Shown here in pieces: positions 1 to 13,785 of a stretch of DNA of 64,000 nucleotides (within the stretch, counting starts at the first letter, position 1; each line of letters begins with the position of its first letter). The stretch is from Polytrichum commune. Lineage: Eukaryota; Streptophyta; Polytrichopsida; Polytrichales; Polytrichaceae. The stretch lies in assembly GCA_950295325.1 (NCBI GenBank), contig OX485808.1, positions 20,976,527 through 21,040,526 of the forward strand, given 5' to 3'. The translations under genes were made by a program, and so were the position numbers. The notes under the pieces were generated by a model. It searched no databases, was not told the DNA's origin, and saw only the letters and a list, made by a program, of their open reading frames with translations.

Positions 1-149
1 ACCAACAGTAAGGGAGATGGTGTTTAAACTCCTAGTTAAGTATTTATAAAGTGTTAAATGTTTCTTCTTAGTATTTTTTTAACATCCCGATGTATGTCTC
101 ATTTGAGTTCCATATACAAAAGTTACAAGGTTTCAAAGTTTTATTGCTA

Positions 150-560
150 GATCACCCAAAACTACACTACACATTGTTTAGTGTCATCAATTCTATATGT
201 CTTGCTCAATACTAATTGTAGATTGCCCGTGGGGTGTCACCAACACTAAATGTAAACCTAGCTTCTTGTCATTCTTTGTTTAAAAAATTGGGCATTATAT
301 AATTACAATGTTCCGATTCTTGTCACGTACTAAGTGAAATTTCATCCAAATGTAAATCGTCCTTGACAAATGTTTCAATACATAAATGTTAGGATGCAAA
401 ATATATCAAACTAGAAAGTGGATGATTTAAAAGTAAGTTGGGATGAAATACTTGTAAACTTATTCATAAGAAGGTTCATTGGAAAAGTTACCACAATGAC
501 ATAAAATATCATATGACACTAATAAATATAATATTTAGTGTAATAATATGATTTCCTAAT
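150..560. repeat. Dispersed repeat, copy 1
   Basis: Segments AGTGTCATCAATTCTATATG, GGGTGTCACCAACACTAAAT, GTTAGGATGCAAAATATATC and GGAAAAGTTACCACAATGAC recur in reverse complement at 16590-16880 and 15468-15540. Whether this is a transposon part is not clear; no ends were found. Sequence from 1 to 149 shows nothing recognisable. Confidence 0.55.
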
Positions 561-2867
561 GTTGACATCGTGGACACTCTCAAAATCAATACGCACTTAT
601 TGCAAAAGATTATAGAGTGTTGGTTTTAACACCATCTATCATATTGATCGATGGATTAGACGGGGAATTGCCTTGCCCGGTTGGCAGTTGCAATCATTCC
701 ACTGAAAATATTCACTTTCTTGTTAAGTGATTGCATAGGCCCTCCTAATTGTCTTGGGTATTTGAACCTAGAACGGTGAAAATATTTTGACAAGATATGT
801 TCAACCTCATTGCCTCAATATTTGGTCATTTTGATGGTCCGTCCCTAACTAGAAGTAGACTTGGCATCATTTGCCATTCAAATGTAGGTGTCTAATTAAA
901 AGGAACAACCACATACAGTCCATATACATTGTGTAGATTCGTGTGTGCACAACATAACCTATAAGGGACATGTGCCTATTGCAAGCATTTCCAACTCCGC
1001 ATACCAATTTGGGCGTTGGATAAGTGAGATGAATAACGCATTCATCTAGCATTTTTTGAATGAGGAAGATTTCCAATGAAAAGTTTGCGATGAGAGTTTG
1101 TATGTTGTTGGGATCTCCGATCAAATTGCAAGTTCCACGATTCATAAAGTGGTGGTGGTCCATTGATTCATGATTCAAATTGGTTGCAAAGAGAGATGAC
1201 ACCAACTGCTGGTATTGGCTTGAATGAGGGACGCGTCACCTTGGTCATAGCCGCAAGCTCATATGTGAACCCGGAGCAGGTTTACCAAGTGGGGCTATGG
1301 GACAAGTGCTTACTACCTTCTTTCGGAGGTGGTCCTTATAGTCACCAATGGTAAGGCCATTTTATGCCAAGTTGAAGGAGATTATGAGTTTTGCTTGTCG
1401 ATGGTGTGTATCTCAAAGGTGGGTGTTACGAGGGCATGTGGTCTTGACTCGTTGCAACTTGTGTTGGGTGTGATTCCCAGGGGGGTGTCTCCTATGGGGT
1501 TTTTCTATCCCATTGTTGGAACTATTTGAGTGGCTTTGAGGCAACATGTCGTAGGATTCATTCTTGGGAGTTTGTTGTTTGTATTTATTTATGTGGGGAT
1601 TATTGGGGGTTAATGGTTTTCCAATTTTGATTTGTTGAGCATGAGTAGGCGAAGTATTTAATAACTATCAAGTGGATCAAGTTCATTCACACAAGTGTAC
1701 AAGAACTAAAGATAGTAGCATTGTTCAAAGAGGTTGGTAATGTTGTTTGTGTGCATGCCTCCTTGGATGCTTGTTATGAGGATGGCGAGTGTTGCATATC
1801 ATTTGGCGTCTTGTAATGCTCCTCCAAAGGTTGGTATTATTATTATTATTATTATTCCTTTGGGTGGTAGGGGTGGGGCTTTGATCTTTGCAAAATGTGA
1901 ATTCAATGAATTGCATGCTCAAGTTATGGGTGGTGTAATGTGTGGGGTTTTTTTCTTTTTTCTTTTTTCTTTTCTAGGGAGGCAGTGGTGATGACAAGGT
2001 TGTGTAGTTTGAGTCTAGCAAAGCATTGGCATGGTCTTGTGATGCAATGCCATAGTTAAAGCCATGAAGGGGTTGTGTTCTTTTAGGGGCTTTTGAGGTG
2101 GGTGCCAACATGACATTGGTTTGGTCGTACTTAGGCAAAAGGGTATTTTGTTTAGTGAGTTCAAGGGAGTACATTTTATTGTGTATGTAGTGTATTAGTT
2201 TAAAGTGTATTTCAAATTGGTGTGGAATATGTGAGTATTTTATTTTATTTTATTGTTGTGGTGTTGTATTGGAAGTATTTGGTTTGGTGTTGCTTCATTG
2301 GGATTGGGAGGTATTCGGTAATGTTGGTGATAGGGCTTGGGTTTGGGTGTATGTCTCACGATCAAATTGGTTGCCAAAATAAGATTCTATTCCTTCTTCC
2401 ACTCTCAACATCAAGTTTCATGAATGAAAGTGGACGTTTGCGACGAGGTTGTGCAAGTATGTCTAGAATGGCATGATCACTTATACCTTACTACACGATA
2501 AGAATGTGACCAATGTATGTGTGCTTAAAGTTCAATCAAAATCCCAAACTAACTAAACCACTGAGTTTAGACAAAGTGACCACATAAGGCACACATATAT
2601 TTTAGGAAGATGGCAACACAACAATTCACTTGGATTGGTTGTTGTAACCCATGGCATGAGCACAACATTCTAATCCAATAGACTTGAACACATTTGGAAG
2701 GACCTATCCGACGATCGCTTTAAGGAAAGAAAAAAAATGTTTCTTGCTTTGACCTTCTTTAACATTTGCATGTCAAATCCGATTTTGCAATTGCTAAACT
2801 AGATCACACGATTCGCGACCCCATCCAACGGATGAAAATGTTTACAAAATTACGTGTACACAACATT
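561..2867. other. Intergenic; no gene seen
   Basis: Short frames only, with no motifs and none conserved in a neighbour. Holds a short (ATT)n run near 1842. A diverged dispersed-repeat copy occurs at about 2640-2780. Confidence 0.6.
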
Positions 2868-3116
2868 AGGCTTGGGTTTTGTGGCATCTATGTAAACTTG
2901 TCCATTATGGATCAAGGGACTCCAGTAAAAAAATGCCCTACAAGATAGAGGACCAGTTCATTCAAATTCAACTCCACTAGATTGATTCGGGGTTTATGAT
3001 TTTATTTGCGGAGTTGGACCATCTAAAGATAGTCATTTGCATGCTATAGTATAACTCACTGCATTTTCACCTTTGCAATAGATGAGTTTACCTAGACACC
3101 ACAAATCCTGGCTAGG
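2868..3116 (+). mobile_element. Short TIR element, family A, copy 1
   Basis: Left end TTTTGTGGCATCTATGTAAACTTGTCCAT and right end ATGAGTTTACCTAGACACCACAAATCC are inverted repeats of about 28 bases. The interior has the family sequence (CATTCAAATTCAACTCCACTAGATTGATTC then TTTGCGGAGT). It lies head to head with a second copy, so the pair forms a large palindrome. No coding capacity. Confidence 0.7.
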
Positions 3117-3292
3117 GATTCGTGGTGTCTATGTAAACTTGGCCATTGCAAAGATGAAAATTCAGTGAGTTATACTATAGCTTGTAAATAACTATCTTTA
3201 GATGATCCGACTCCGCAAATAAAATCATAAACCCCGAATCAATCTAGTGAAATCAAAGTGGAATGAATTGGCCCTTGATCTTGTACAACACT

Positions 3293-3326
<34 letters not shown>

Positions 3327-3375
3327 CCCCTTCATCCGCAATGAATGAGTTCACATACTAGCCACAAATCCCTTG
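3117..3375 (-). mobile_element. Short TIR element, family A, copy 2
   Basis: Reverse complement of the neighbouring copy over nearly its full length (GGATTCGTGGTGTCTATGTA at left, TACTAGCCACAAATCC at right), interrupted by a (TA)n run at 3296-3323 where the other copy has poly-A. Adjacent inverted copies give a 500-bp hairpin-forming sequence. Confidence 0.7.
3296..3323. repeat. (TA)n microsatellite
   Basis: About 14 TA units inside family A copy 2. Confidence 0.95.
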
Positions 3376-5732
3376 CCCATACATACCACAACATGACATA
3401 TACATACACGTACATAAGGAGATCGGTGTCTTCTTTTTCTTCTTTTTTGCAATTGAAAATTCAATTGCAAGAAAGAATTATAAGGAGATCGGTGTCACGT
3501 CAGGTCAGGTTGCCCACCTGAATTGTGTGACAAAAATCGAGAAGGCTCAATCTTCTTACGTATGTATGTACATACTTCACTTAATGTTCAATTGATCACA
3601 CCATATTTTAGGCTTCAATCATCATCTTCATCATCATCATCGTCATCGCCGATGTTGTGATCCAATTGGGCTCCGCACTTCATGTTCAACTGTGAAAAAA
3701 GCTGCCATGGTTACACACCGAAGCTCGTGTTGCACTCGCAAATCTATGATGAAGCATCCGCAAAAAAAATTGGATGGAACAAACTTTCCATGCTTTAGCC
3801 ATGGTTATCGGAAGTGCATGTTTGTTGATTTTTTCAAAATTGAAGGAACCCAAAGATCAGATTGTACCGAAGGCAATGCATATTACTCTTGATAAACTAT
3901 ATAGGTTTTATTCAAAACTATTCTGAAAGAAGTTAGGCCCTCGTTCCGTATATAAGTTATTTCGATTGTGTTTCACTATCGAGTGTGGAATAGTCAATAA
4001 AATGCACAACATAGTCAAATTTCTTTTATGTATTTCTATGGTGTAAGTTCTTTGATCCTCACTTAACTTACACACCGATCAACTATAAGTGTCCGACTGG
4101 AGAAAAGCAACCGAATAACACCCATGTGCCTTATCCACATAGCTTAATACAATAGAGACGGGATTTACTTAGATGGGGTTGTTTTTATTCCCTGCTTTTT
4201 CTTCAATTAACCCACTTGTCTTAGGATATTGAACATGCAATTAAAACGAGATGATTGGCTAGTAACTCCAAATTGAGGTAGTGGTGATTTCCCTATTACT
4301 TTACAATGATGATATGTATATGTCATTTACTTACAAAATAAAGTAAATGTCTCTTCTTAAATGATAATACGGTCAGTCTCTCTCAACCTTGAAATGTGAA
4401 ATAGTTAACAAATTCGAGCATTCAATTCAATCTCTTTTAAACACATGTCTTTAAATCCGCATAATTTGAGAAGCACATGTGGATTGCACAAAATAGAGAA
4501 TAGTAAAGCAAGCAATGTTGGCCTCGGAGAATATGCTGACTTGCTCAGTCCCCAACGACGACTTTGAGTCCTTCAAAAAATTTATGAAACGCAAAACGAA
4601 CAACCCAAAATGTTAGCTATGTGATCTTTATGTGACTTATGAGCCACCATGAAACCACATACTTAGGCTTACAAACATTCAATTTGGACAAAATCTAGGA
4701 AATGGTGGGTTCTTTTGTTCTAGAACATCCTCGATTGATGGGTTCGATCAAAGCTTGAAAGAAAGTAGTACAAAAAACATGTTAGAGAAAAACACGTTCT
4801 TATTATAACCTGGAAGCGTGGGCAATCATAGTGGGGGTATCTAGGTGAACTGGATTTTTTTTTACCAATCATGTGGGGCTCGCCCTTGGGGGAGATGGGT
4901 GTCAGCCAACTTGTCTACACATGTTCAAGATGTTCATCTTTGAAAGGAGGCAATAGTCGTTAGGCCCCCTCTAATTCCGTTAATGCCCGTTTTGGGATTA
5001 CATATCAATTTAGATCAACTCGAAAATGGAACATCGACGTAATTCATGCTGGTGGTAAGATTGGAGTCACCTTTTTTTCTTTATGTCTTCAAAGTCAATA
5101 AATAATAACAATGTTAAAGAAAAAGAAAAAGAAATTGTGTTGCGTGATAAATCACTTTACTCAAACATGGACTTTGAACACACAAGGGCTTGGGCTTCAC
5201 ACCATGTGTGGAGGGGAGTCTAGTACAACACGTGTTCTTATAGATTTGTTGTTGATTCATACCAGTTACCTTCCACAACATGGCATTATAAGTCATTTAT
5301 ATATTACAAAAAAAATTATGTGTTTTCACCATAAGTTTACATGGCCGATTTGAGGGGTTTAGTATTCATGGTTGTCTTGTGAGGAGGTCATGTAGAAACC
5401 TAACTCTTGTAGATTTGAGATTGATTCATTCCAAGTTAATCTCACCACATTAATTATAGTAGGAAAAACGTGGGTTACTATTTGGAGTTACACGATGCTA
5501 TAAATGTTTACTAAGGGTATCATTTTCTATGGACATAACAATAACATGTATCTCCTATGATTCTTGCACGGTTTATAGGCACGAATGACATTGAAAATAA
5601 TAATATCCTTAATTACCCATACCTTATTGACATCAACAATTTGAAATCCTCATTATAAATGATCAAATATTTTTGTTTCATAATATTTTATTAAAAAAAC
5701 ACGCATGATATCGGTCAAGCATTGGTCAATAC
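3376..5732. other. Intergenic; no gene seen
   Basis: Nothing coding is recognisable. A GAT/CAT-rich run lies at 3618-3650. The 4800-4945 dispersed repeat falls here. Confidence 0.6.
4800..4945. repeat. Dispersed repeat, inverted relative to 8.6 kb
   Basis: CCAATCATGTGGGGCTCGCC, GCCAACTTGTCTACACATGT and TTCAAGATGTTCATC recur as reverse complement at about 8570-8700 (AACACCTTGAACGAGTGTAG, GACAAGTTGGCC, CCCCACATGGTTGG). Confidence 0.5.
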
Positions 5733-5984
5733 AAAGAGAAGGAATTGTCGCAAATCAGCATAGCTCTCATCATTCAACATGAAAAACCCATAAAACACCA
5801 TGCATCCCAAAGATTGTTTATTCTTAGTCGATTTGACACATGGACTAAATGTAGCTTTCAAGACCTTGAATTAGTATACTCCAAGTCACTTGAGATGAAT
5901 AAGCCACCAACTTGCAAGGTTCATTTTTTTTTATGTTGGATTGATGATAGGTACATCCATATGCGCTAGTTCTCTCTAGTCAGC
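5733..5984. mobile_element. Short TIR element, family B, diverged copy
   Basis: Left AAGGAATTGTCGCAAATCAG then CTCTCATCATTCAACATG; right TGTTGGATTGATGATAGGTA then GCGCTAGTTCTCTC. The ends match the family at 29.5 kb and are inverted. The element abuts a family A copy at 5985. Confidence 0.5.
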
Positions 5985-6232
5985 TACGAATTCGTGGTGT
6001 CTACGTAAACTCGTCCACTGTGAAGGTGAAAACATAATGAATCTATACTTTAGCTTGTAAACAACTACTTTCAATGATTTGGTTGTAAACGTAACAACAA
6101 AGACCCCAAATTAGTCTAGTGGTGTCTAATGTAATGAATCAGCCCTCGACCTTATAGAAACTTTCATTTTAATTTTTTTTTTACTAGAGCCCCTCCATCA
6201 ACGACGGATGAGTTTACATAAACGCCACAAGT
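5985..6232 (-). mobile_element. Short TIR element, family A, copy 3
   Basis: Begins GAATTCGTGGTGTCTACGTA and ends TTTACATAAACGCCACAAGTCC; the interior (GTGAAAACATAATGAATCTATACTTTAGCTTGTAAACAACTA) aligns with the copy at 3.1-3.4 kb. Diverged, without coding capacity. Confidence 0.65.
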
Positions 6233-6235
6233 CCC

Positions 6236-6260
6236 AACCCTAAACCCTAAACCCCTCTAC
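6236..6260. repeat. Short telomere-like repeat
   Basis: AACCCTAAACCCTAAACCCC contains two to three units of the plant telomere repeat CCCTAAA, next to the end of a family A element. Confidence 0.55.
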
Positions 6261-6765
6261 ATATTCACCCTCCCCCGTGGGAAGGCGTCACAAAACCTAA
6301 ACCCAATAGAGTAGACATGCCCCATTTCCATTAACCGAAGCGATTTTGTATAAGTGTAGTGCATGTGTGATATTGGAGTGATGTTTCATAGGCCTGAAAA
6401 TTTGATAACACAACATTTAACTTAAAAATTCACAATTTACTTCCAAGTTTTGAAACTATCGTAAAAGTTGAAAGACAACATCCTCTCCTAACCCATACTC
6501 GTACGATATCTCAATCTATATATGATAAACGGAGATGAAAACTCGAATACAATTAGTCCCCTTTTCAAGAAACCCAAAATCCTTGCCCTTTCAGCTTAAC
6601 TTTTCCCCACATGATAGATGTGAACTTTTCCCAGCATGATAGATGTGCAGGCGACATGTGTGGAAACTTCACGGCGTTTCCCATCATGTTAAAAAACGAT
6701 GGCTACATGTGTGGAACTTCATGGCTTTAGGGGACTCTACATACGAATACTAAGATCGGGGACAC

Positions 6766-6768
<3 letters not shown>

Positions 6769-6818
<50 letters not shown>
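6769..6818. repeat. (TA)n microsatellite
   Basis: About 25 TA units. Long frames through it on the minus strand are artefacts of the repeat. Confidence 0.95.
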
Positions 6819-6822
<4 letters not shown>

Positions 6823-8569
6823 GGTGTGAAGGAATGTGAAAGAATTATAATGAAATGGAGGGTTAAGGTAGCCACTTGCAGGTGCAATGAAGGGACATGT
6901 GGAAGGCTTGACCCGAGTTCGCGCCACCTGGACTTCACGACCCTAGGCCACGAGGCAATAATAACCGAAACCCTATTTTGGGGACTCCCGGGTGTTCGTG
7001 GAAACCGGGGGAAAATTGGTGGGACATTTGGAGCTTTTTCAAAGGAACGTTGGGAGCCAATGAATGGGCGCCACGTGGACCCGGGCCACCTAGGATTTTG
7101 TGCACCTAGTAGTATAGTAGCCGGTCGGACCTTTTTGTGAGGTGTGCGGGTCTTATGTGGCACTTGTCTTAAATTAGACACCTATATGTTTAAGTTGTTC
7201 TACCTATTTTGCATGTGATTCCGGGTTCTATTGGCCCGCGGCCTTCTAGAGTTCCCTCTTGGCGGGAGTTTGAGAGACACTCATAATTCGCCATGTGTTG
7301 GGGGTTGTCAATGTTCAAGATTGAAGTCCTCATATGAGTTTCATTTTGAAGAGTTCTCAAATTTCAGCCTTTTGAGTTGAAGGGTTGCTTCAAATCCAAG
7401 ATGTCGATCTAAGAATATAGAAATGAAATACAAAACTCGTATTACACTTGTGCATAAATTAGATGGTACATGTTTCCAGTACATTGTGAAGAATCACTTC
7501 TTGCAGTGACAATGCCCTACGCTTGTTGGTTCTTGTGGTGGGCATATTATATTGAGGACTTCAAGTGACGTCTTCATTTTCAGTTTGGGGTTGCGTTTTG
7601 AAGGGTTGTTTTGAGAGAGGTCTATTTTGAAGGGCCAAATCGCGTTTGAAGGGCGTTGAAGACTTCAATCTTGAACACTGGGGCATGTCCTTGGCAAGTG
7701 GGACGGGGGTTGTACTTGGCTTGGTGGGTCTAGTGGGTTGTCCATGGTGGGGTGGGTAGTTGTTACTTCTTACGTGGCGGTGTTTTGCGTATGAGGGGCC
7801 CCACCTCCCCTCGATGTGGCGCGTTTTCTTGGTTCTTAATGCATTTGACGTTGGCTGTGTTGGCCTTCTGTCTCAAATAAATTAAAAATAAAATAAAAAT
7901 TTCATGTGTTTGTTTTTTTAGTTTGATTTATCTGATACCCAATAAACAAAATCATCCAAAAAAACAACTTCTACAACAATAGATAGGGTTAGCACGGGTT
8001 TTTTCTTTGACTCGTGAATTGGATGATCAAGCAAGCGCACCCCCCTACAATCAACAAGAAGATAGATCCTACAACAAATAACATGGGTGTTTTTGACTTG
8101 GGGCGCAACATAACGAATGGTGGAGAGTTCGGCCGGAATGCATCTAAGGAATTGCAAAAGAGCGGTGCCTTCATTATGCAAGAACTACGGGGAAAAAATG
8201 CCTAGGCTTGTACATACGGTAAGGTATGCATGCATTATTTGGTTACTTTTCTTAATGGGACATTTATATTTGATTGGTGTGTGGTCAGGTTGGGATCAAA
8301 GAACAAACGTAATGTATACACACGTTTAAAAATAAAAGTGGACTACATTTTCAAATTCTATGAACTACTCCACATTCAAGAGTGAACATAATTGGGAGGA
8401 TGTATGTATTAAACAAACATGGAAACTTGATAACCGAAAAAGAAAGAAAGGTAACTTCAATGTTGCCACCGGTGTAATTTATGTTGTTGCTTCCTTTCGA
8501 GTTCGTCTAAGTCTATATGTCATCTCATAATGAGCATTACGAGATTTAGAGCCCCCCCAATGACTACTG

Positions 8570-8700
8570 CCATTTTGAAGGTGAACACCTTGAACGAGTG
8601 TAGACAAGTTGGCCAACACTTATCTTCCCCGCGGGCAAGCCCCTAGGTCCCCACATGGTTGGTTGAAAATATCCGGTTCATACATATACTCCCCCCCCCC
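8570..8700. repeat. Dispersed repeat, second copy
   Basis: Reverse complement of the 4.8-kb segment; ends at a run of C (8690-8700). Confidence 0.5.
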
Positions 8701-10788
8701 GGTTGTGATTGGGTGGATCATAGGTGGTAGGGTGCACTACAAAATTCTTATAACCATAATTGAACAAGGGAAGGTTTGCTTCTCAGTAAAAAAAAACTTT
8801 TGTTGATGCTCCATCGTAGATTTGTTAATGTAACACTAAGTCCATTGTGTGACTCTAATTGGTAAAAGTTGGAGAACATGAATAACAAACACAAATAACA
8901 AATTTTAGATGTTGTTTCAAAATTGAGCATGTATACTGAGTTTGTTTTAGTATTTTTAATGATTCATGTAAGCAATGGATAAAGGGATTCCAACGCACCA
9001 AAACGTGTCTTATTTGAATTAGGTATGCAATAGTGATAAAGGTTCAAAAGTTTATTGGTGGATGACCCCAAATCATTGGTTTCATGAACCTAAATGTAAA
9101 AGGAAAGTATATACATAATTGATACATATTTTATTGTGCAAGGATTTAGGATGTTGGTTGTTTTGGGTGGGGTGTTTGGTCTTAGCACTATCCACCATAG
9201 TATGGTATGTGTTATGATGAGATTGGATTATGTGCTCACAATACAAATACCATTCTAAGATCGGTTATGAGCACAATTGGGAGGGCCTCTATGACTCTTA
9301 CAAAGGAAGATATTTTTTCGCTTTGACTTCCTATAACTTATGCAACTTAACTTCGATTCTTGAACCCAAATATAACAATCAACATGAGTTGCATTTGATG
9401 ACTAGATAAGCCAACATTCCATCGGTTATAAATCTAGTTGAGGTTGGAAGTGCCCACAGTAGAGCCACGTACCTTACGTTGGAACTCGGCTTTGGGGTTG
9501 GGCTGGATTTTTTTTGTCCAAGACACTGTAGGAATACCAAACTCCCTATAAGTTGAGGACCATTTCATTCCGACTATACCTCATTGGACTAATTTGGAAT
9601 TCTTAGTATCATTTTCTGAGTCGAACTCATCTTTATCATAAAATGGTACGCTATAAAACAATTAACTTATGCCTTCCAAATATATGAGATCACTTAGTCG
9701 CCAACAACTTCTAGGTAGTTTGGAGTTTGGTGAATCCAAACATTTCTCCAAATCGTGTTTTCATGCAATTTCATGATACGTCTAACATAAGCCTTAAAAA
9801 TAATCCCATTCATCTGATTATCCATCAAAATATTTCAAATGGTATAATTACGTATCAAGGAAGATGGATGCAAGGGACTTATAATGGCTCAAGTGTATGT
9901 CATGTGACCTATTGCCAATTGTCTACAAGTTAGTTTATCATGCATCAACTTGACCATGTAAACACAATCTTTATGGATTAGCCTCACATTGCTACCGAAA
10001 TATTTGAGACCAAAATAAACGATGTCTATCATACAATACAACATGAATTTTGGAGCCATCACCGCTTCAAAGTTTCCAAATGGTCGTATTCTTAAAGACA
10101 CGAGTGAGTATTTATGAATGGATTAAATCAATTCCTTCAAAAACTACCAATGTGTGACTTCATTCATATTGCAATGATTATGTGATGAACATAATTATAG
10201 CGACAATTTAGAAACCTCTAACTATTTTACAATCAATGTTCATTTTTAGGTTCACAAACATGCTTAGTGCACAATTAACCCTTAAGTTTCCGTTAGATGT
10301 GATTAAAATATCACCAAAGACATGCATCCGAGTGTTTGGCATCATTGGAAGCCGTTGTAATTTGAACCCACAAAGGATAGCAAAACAACATATTATCTAT
10401 TCCTCCAATACTTACATGACAACAATACATTGCTAGTTATAGAAATTCTCATTAATATCTAAGGTATTTGAAATCTCACGTGGTCCACTCTACTTATTAT
10501 TCACACTGTTATGAAGTCCATGCTATTGGAAACAAGTATCGTTTGAGCCTCACATTCACATTGAGGTTGTATTGGATGATTGTTTTAGTCTACAAATTGT
10601 TCAACATGGTAGGACACTCACTACAGTTTATTTTTAGTGGATTTGGTGTGAATTAATACTTGGGGTTTCATTGTCCTCTATATTCTTCCCATACTTTTGA
10701 TTTGGAAACCATTGTTCTTTACAAGTAGGTTTCTTAATGATGTTTTATGTAAAATATAATTGTTATGTTTCATTGAAAAGGATTATCA

Positions 10789-10834
<46 letters not shown>
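10789..10834. repeat. (GT)n microsatellite
   Basis: About 22 GT units. Confidence 0.95.
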
Positions 10835-10836
<2 letters not shown>

Positions 10837-13299
10837 GTCCAAATTTATTGTCTCACTACCATTTAAAAACAATGTAGTCTTACACTTCTATGATATTAGA
10901 TGGAGTATTATGATTGAAAACAAGGATAAGATATGTAAAATAGTAAGTGAGCCTAAATCAAACAAGAAAGAAAGAAAAAAGAAAAATTACGCCCGTACAT
11001 GTACCGGCATGAATGTGAGCCTGTTATCCAAATGCTTAACGCACCTAATTCAAACAACTTTTTTGTATGGGTACCAATACACGATACTTATGAACTTACA
11101 TTCTAAAATGAAGAGACATGCTACATTTGAGAAGATTTTGACCACTTTAGAATAGGCATTTGTTTTAAGTGCACCCATCTTAAATGAGAAGAAGAGCTTT
11201 ATGAATGAAAGCAACTCGATGGCCACACCAAGTCCATGTCATGAGAAAACCCACCCCAACAACAAAAGACTAAGACTAAGAAAAAGAATGAATAAAGAGT
11301 GAAAGCAAGCAAGAAAGAAAGAGAGCAAGACCGTCCACCGAACCACCTTTCCGCACCCTATCCAAAGTTATTAGATGGCAAAGTTACGGTATCGCTTTTG
11401 TGTAGCAAATGTCAATTGAGATGCTATTTTGAGTTCAAGGAAGCATGAGGGCCCTTGCCACTATGACAATGACTTCGATGTTAAAATATTATGCATTATC
11501 TAACCATGTGGATAATATTGTGGTAGTACCAAGGATAATGGGGAATTATTAACCCCCAAATGCATGGACTCCACCTCAAATGAAAGATGTATAATAAAAT
11601 ATGAAATGGAGACCTTCTTTGGAGTTTGAACTACATGTATAATGTTGGAATAGTTAGGATTCTTATATCATCTTTGATATGAGTCACCGCATCAATTTGG
11701 GCGCATATTTCTTTAGAGATAACCTTGATGTGGAGATAAGTCACAATCACTTAAGTGTTGCCTTGATTGTTTATAGTTACAAGTTGAATAGCTTGGTGGA
11801 AAAAAGACAATTTGTATCATGTGATTAACCTTGTTTACATTCCTCAAAAAGCGAATTTGCAATGGGGTTGCAACATAGAGTAAATTAAGGGTCCAACGAC
11901 ACCAAGACACCCACAAAAAAAAACTGTTCAAAGATACTATTTTAACTGTATTTCAATTGGCTTGTTCAAGGTGATGCGGAACTTCATTAGTTCCAAGTGC
12001 AAGGGAACATCAATCATAAAGGAGTTTGCCTTCAAATAAGTTTCCTAAAAAAAATGCATGCAACCAACTGATATTTGAATAAAACTACACGTAGTCTAAG
12101 TCCATGGTCATAACATGTGTGAATTTTGTTGTACGATTCTCCGATAGAATTGCATGGCATGATCTTCCAATAGAATTGCATGGTGGGATCCTATGGTAGA
12201 ATATGCATAGTTGATTGAGATAGTATTATAGTAGTTGTTTTATTGGTTGTGTCTGTAGGACAGAGACTATGCATCAACTTCTTCGTTTCAAGAGCAAATT
12301 TCCTAACTACTTTGTGTTCACACTTGGACGTTACTTGCTCTTGTTATTTTTGGTCCATTGTATTTAATGTGGATGTTATCTATAGTTTTTATATATATAA
12401 GTGCTCCCTAAAATGCATTGAAAGAAATATAGTTAACTATAGTTGTTTCGGCAGTTCTTGATTATTTATTTTAAAAATTTCGGGTGATAAATGAGTAGCT
12501 TCAATCCTTGACCCATATTTGAGAAGAAGGTGCATAAAATCCAAGAAAGGTTTGGTATAGTGAATAGCCATGAATTGGCATGAGCAAAGTGGACAACTAC
12601 AATTGTAGTTTTCATAATAAAGGACAGAGCCTCACAGTTCTACCGTTTTCTTGTTGCATTCTCATTATTTATCATATAATTACATCAAGTTAACATAAAA
12701 CATATAATTTCCTTAAGGATTAAAATATCTCTCGTAGAGTTTACTTACATTGGAAGTGTATCGACTTAGCTGCCAATAGAATTGAAGCAAGTCAAAAGTC
12801 CAAATTATGAGAATATGCCTAGATTGACTTAAATACGAGTTAACCGCTACATGGCTCCTTAGGCACTTTTAGGGGTTAAGGAGGCATGTAGGTACGGTAG
12901 GTGAGGTTAGGTACGAACATGCCAATTTGTCAATAATCACCGAATCATAAACATCACCAACATATGATGCGGATGGTCCTTTCAAAAGAAAAAGTTGGGT
13001 TGTGATCCAAGTGGATACATAATGATGACACATAAAGTAGACTGGCCTATAACAATTACTTTAGACGATTCAACATATATAGGGATCTTAGAAACTTAAT
13101 TAAAATATTGACATGAGTACATTGGCTCATCCAAATGAGGGACATGAACATGGGACTTGCAAATTTTGAAGATTAAATGACTATCGTTTGAACTATGAAA
13201 GTGTTACTTGTAGATTTAGATTGTTTTCTTTTTGGATGTGTACTTTTGGACTCCGATCTCCCTTAATACTAGTGTTTGAATAAGACATCTATCTCAATA

Positions 13300-13785
13300 C
13301 AGTCCACCCTCTATAAATGTTAGGCTCTGGAGTAAAGTTTTCCTAACATTTATAGTGAGTTAACATTGTAACAGTTATAAAGGGAGCTTTTTGAATGCAT
13401 AACAAATATAAATTCATTACAATTATGGAGGGAGAGTTTTGCAAAATTATCATATGAAATATGTGTATCAAATCAATCTTTTATTTTTATGAAACAAAAT
13501 AAGAATCAATATAGTCTAGATGAATAATTTGATCACAAAAGTCAAATTTGGTGGCTTTTGCCACTTTGAAAGGTTGTGAGTCAATGTAATGGATGTCATC
13601 ACACAATATTGGATGTATTTCGTAGGTTAACATTTATAAGTGGCAAATTAACAAAGAGGGGAGTAAATGATTGTTAACATTTAACATAGTTAACATTCTA
13701 GTTAGCAATATGAGGGGAGTACGATTTTGTTAACAAATATAATGAGTTAACGTTTATAAGTGTAACATTTATCGAGGGTGGACTG
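13300..13785. mobile_element. Emigrant/pogo-like non-autonomous TIR element
   Basis: The left end CAGTCCACCCTCTATAAATG and the right end CATTTATCGAGGGTGGACTG are inverted repeats, each bordered by TA (13298-13299 and 13786-13787), the Tc1/mariner-pogo target duplication. The CAGT..CCTCTATAAAT end matches the style of Emigrant/Lemi1 elements. Subterminal GTTAAC motifs recur inside. No transposase frame is present. Confidence 0.75.

Larger units (their letters stand above)
6820..13297. other. Intergenic; no gene seen
   Basis: A moderately GC-rich portion (about 6880-7860, with CCACGTGGACCCGGGCCACC-like sequence) could be a transposon or LTR remnant, but no ends or frames were found. The remainder is AT-rich with weak dispersed repeats (9185-9350; 8750-8900, which resembles 18590-18720). 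Confidence 0.55.

Noticed and set aside
6727-7181. Minus-strand frames of 66 and 137 codons through the (TA)n run
   Set aside because: Their C-terminal parts are Tyr-Ile repeats made by the microsatellite, and the rest has no recognisable motif.
10760-11155. Plus-strand 131-codon frame containing a Cys-Val repeat
   Set aside because: The repeat is translation of (GT)n; flanking codons are AT-biased noise.
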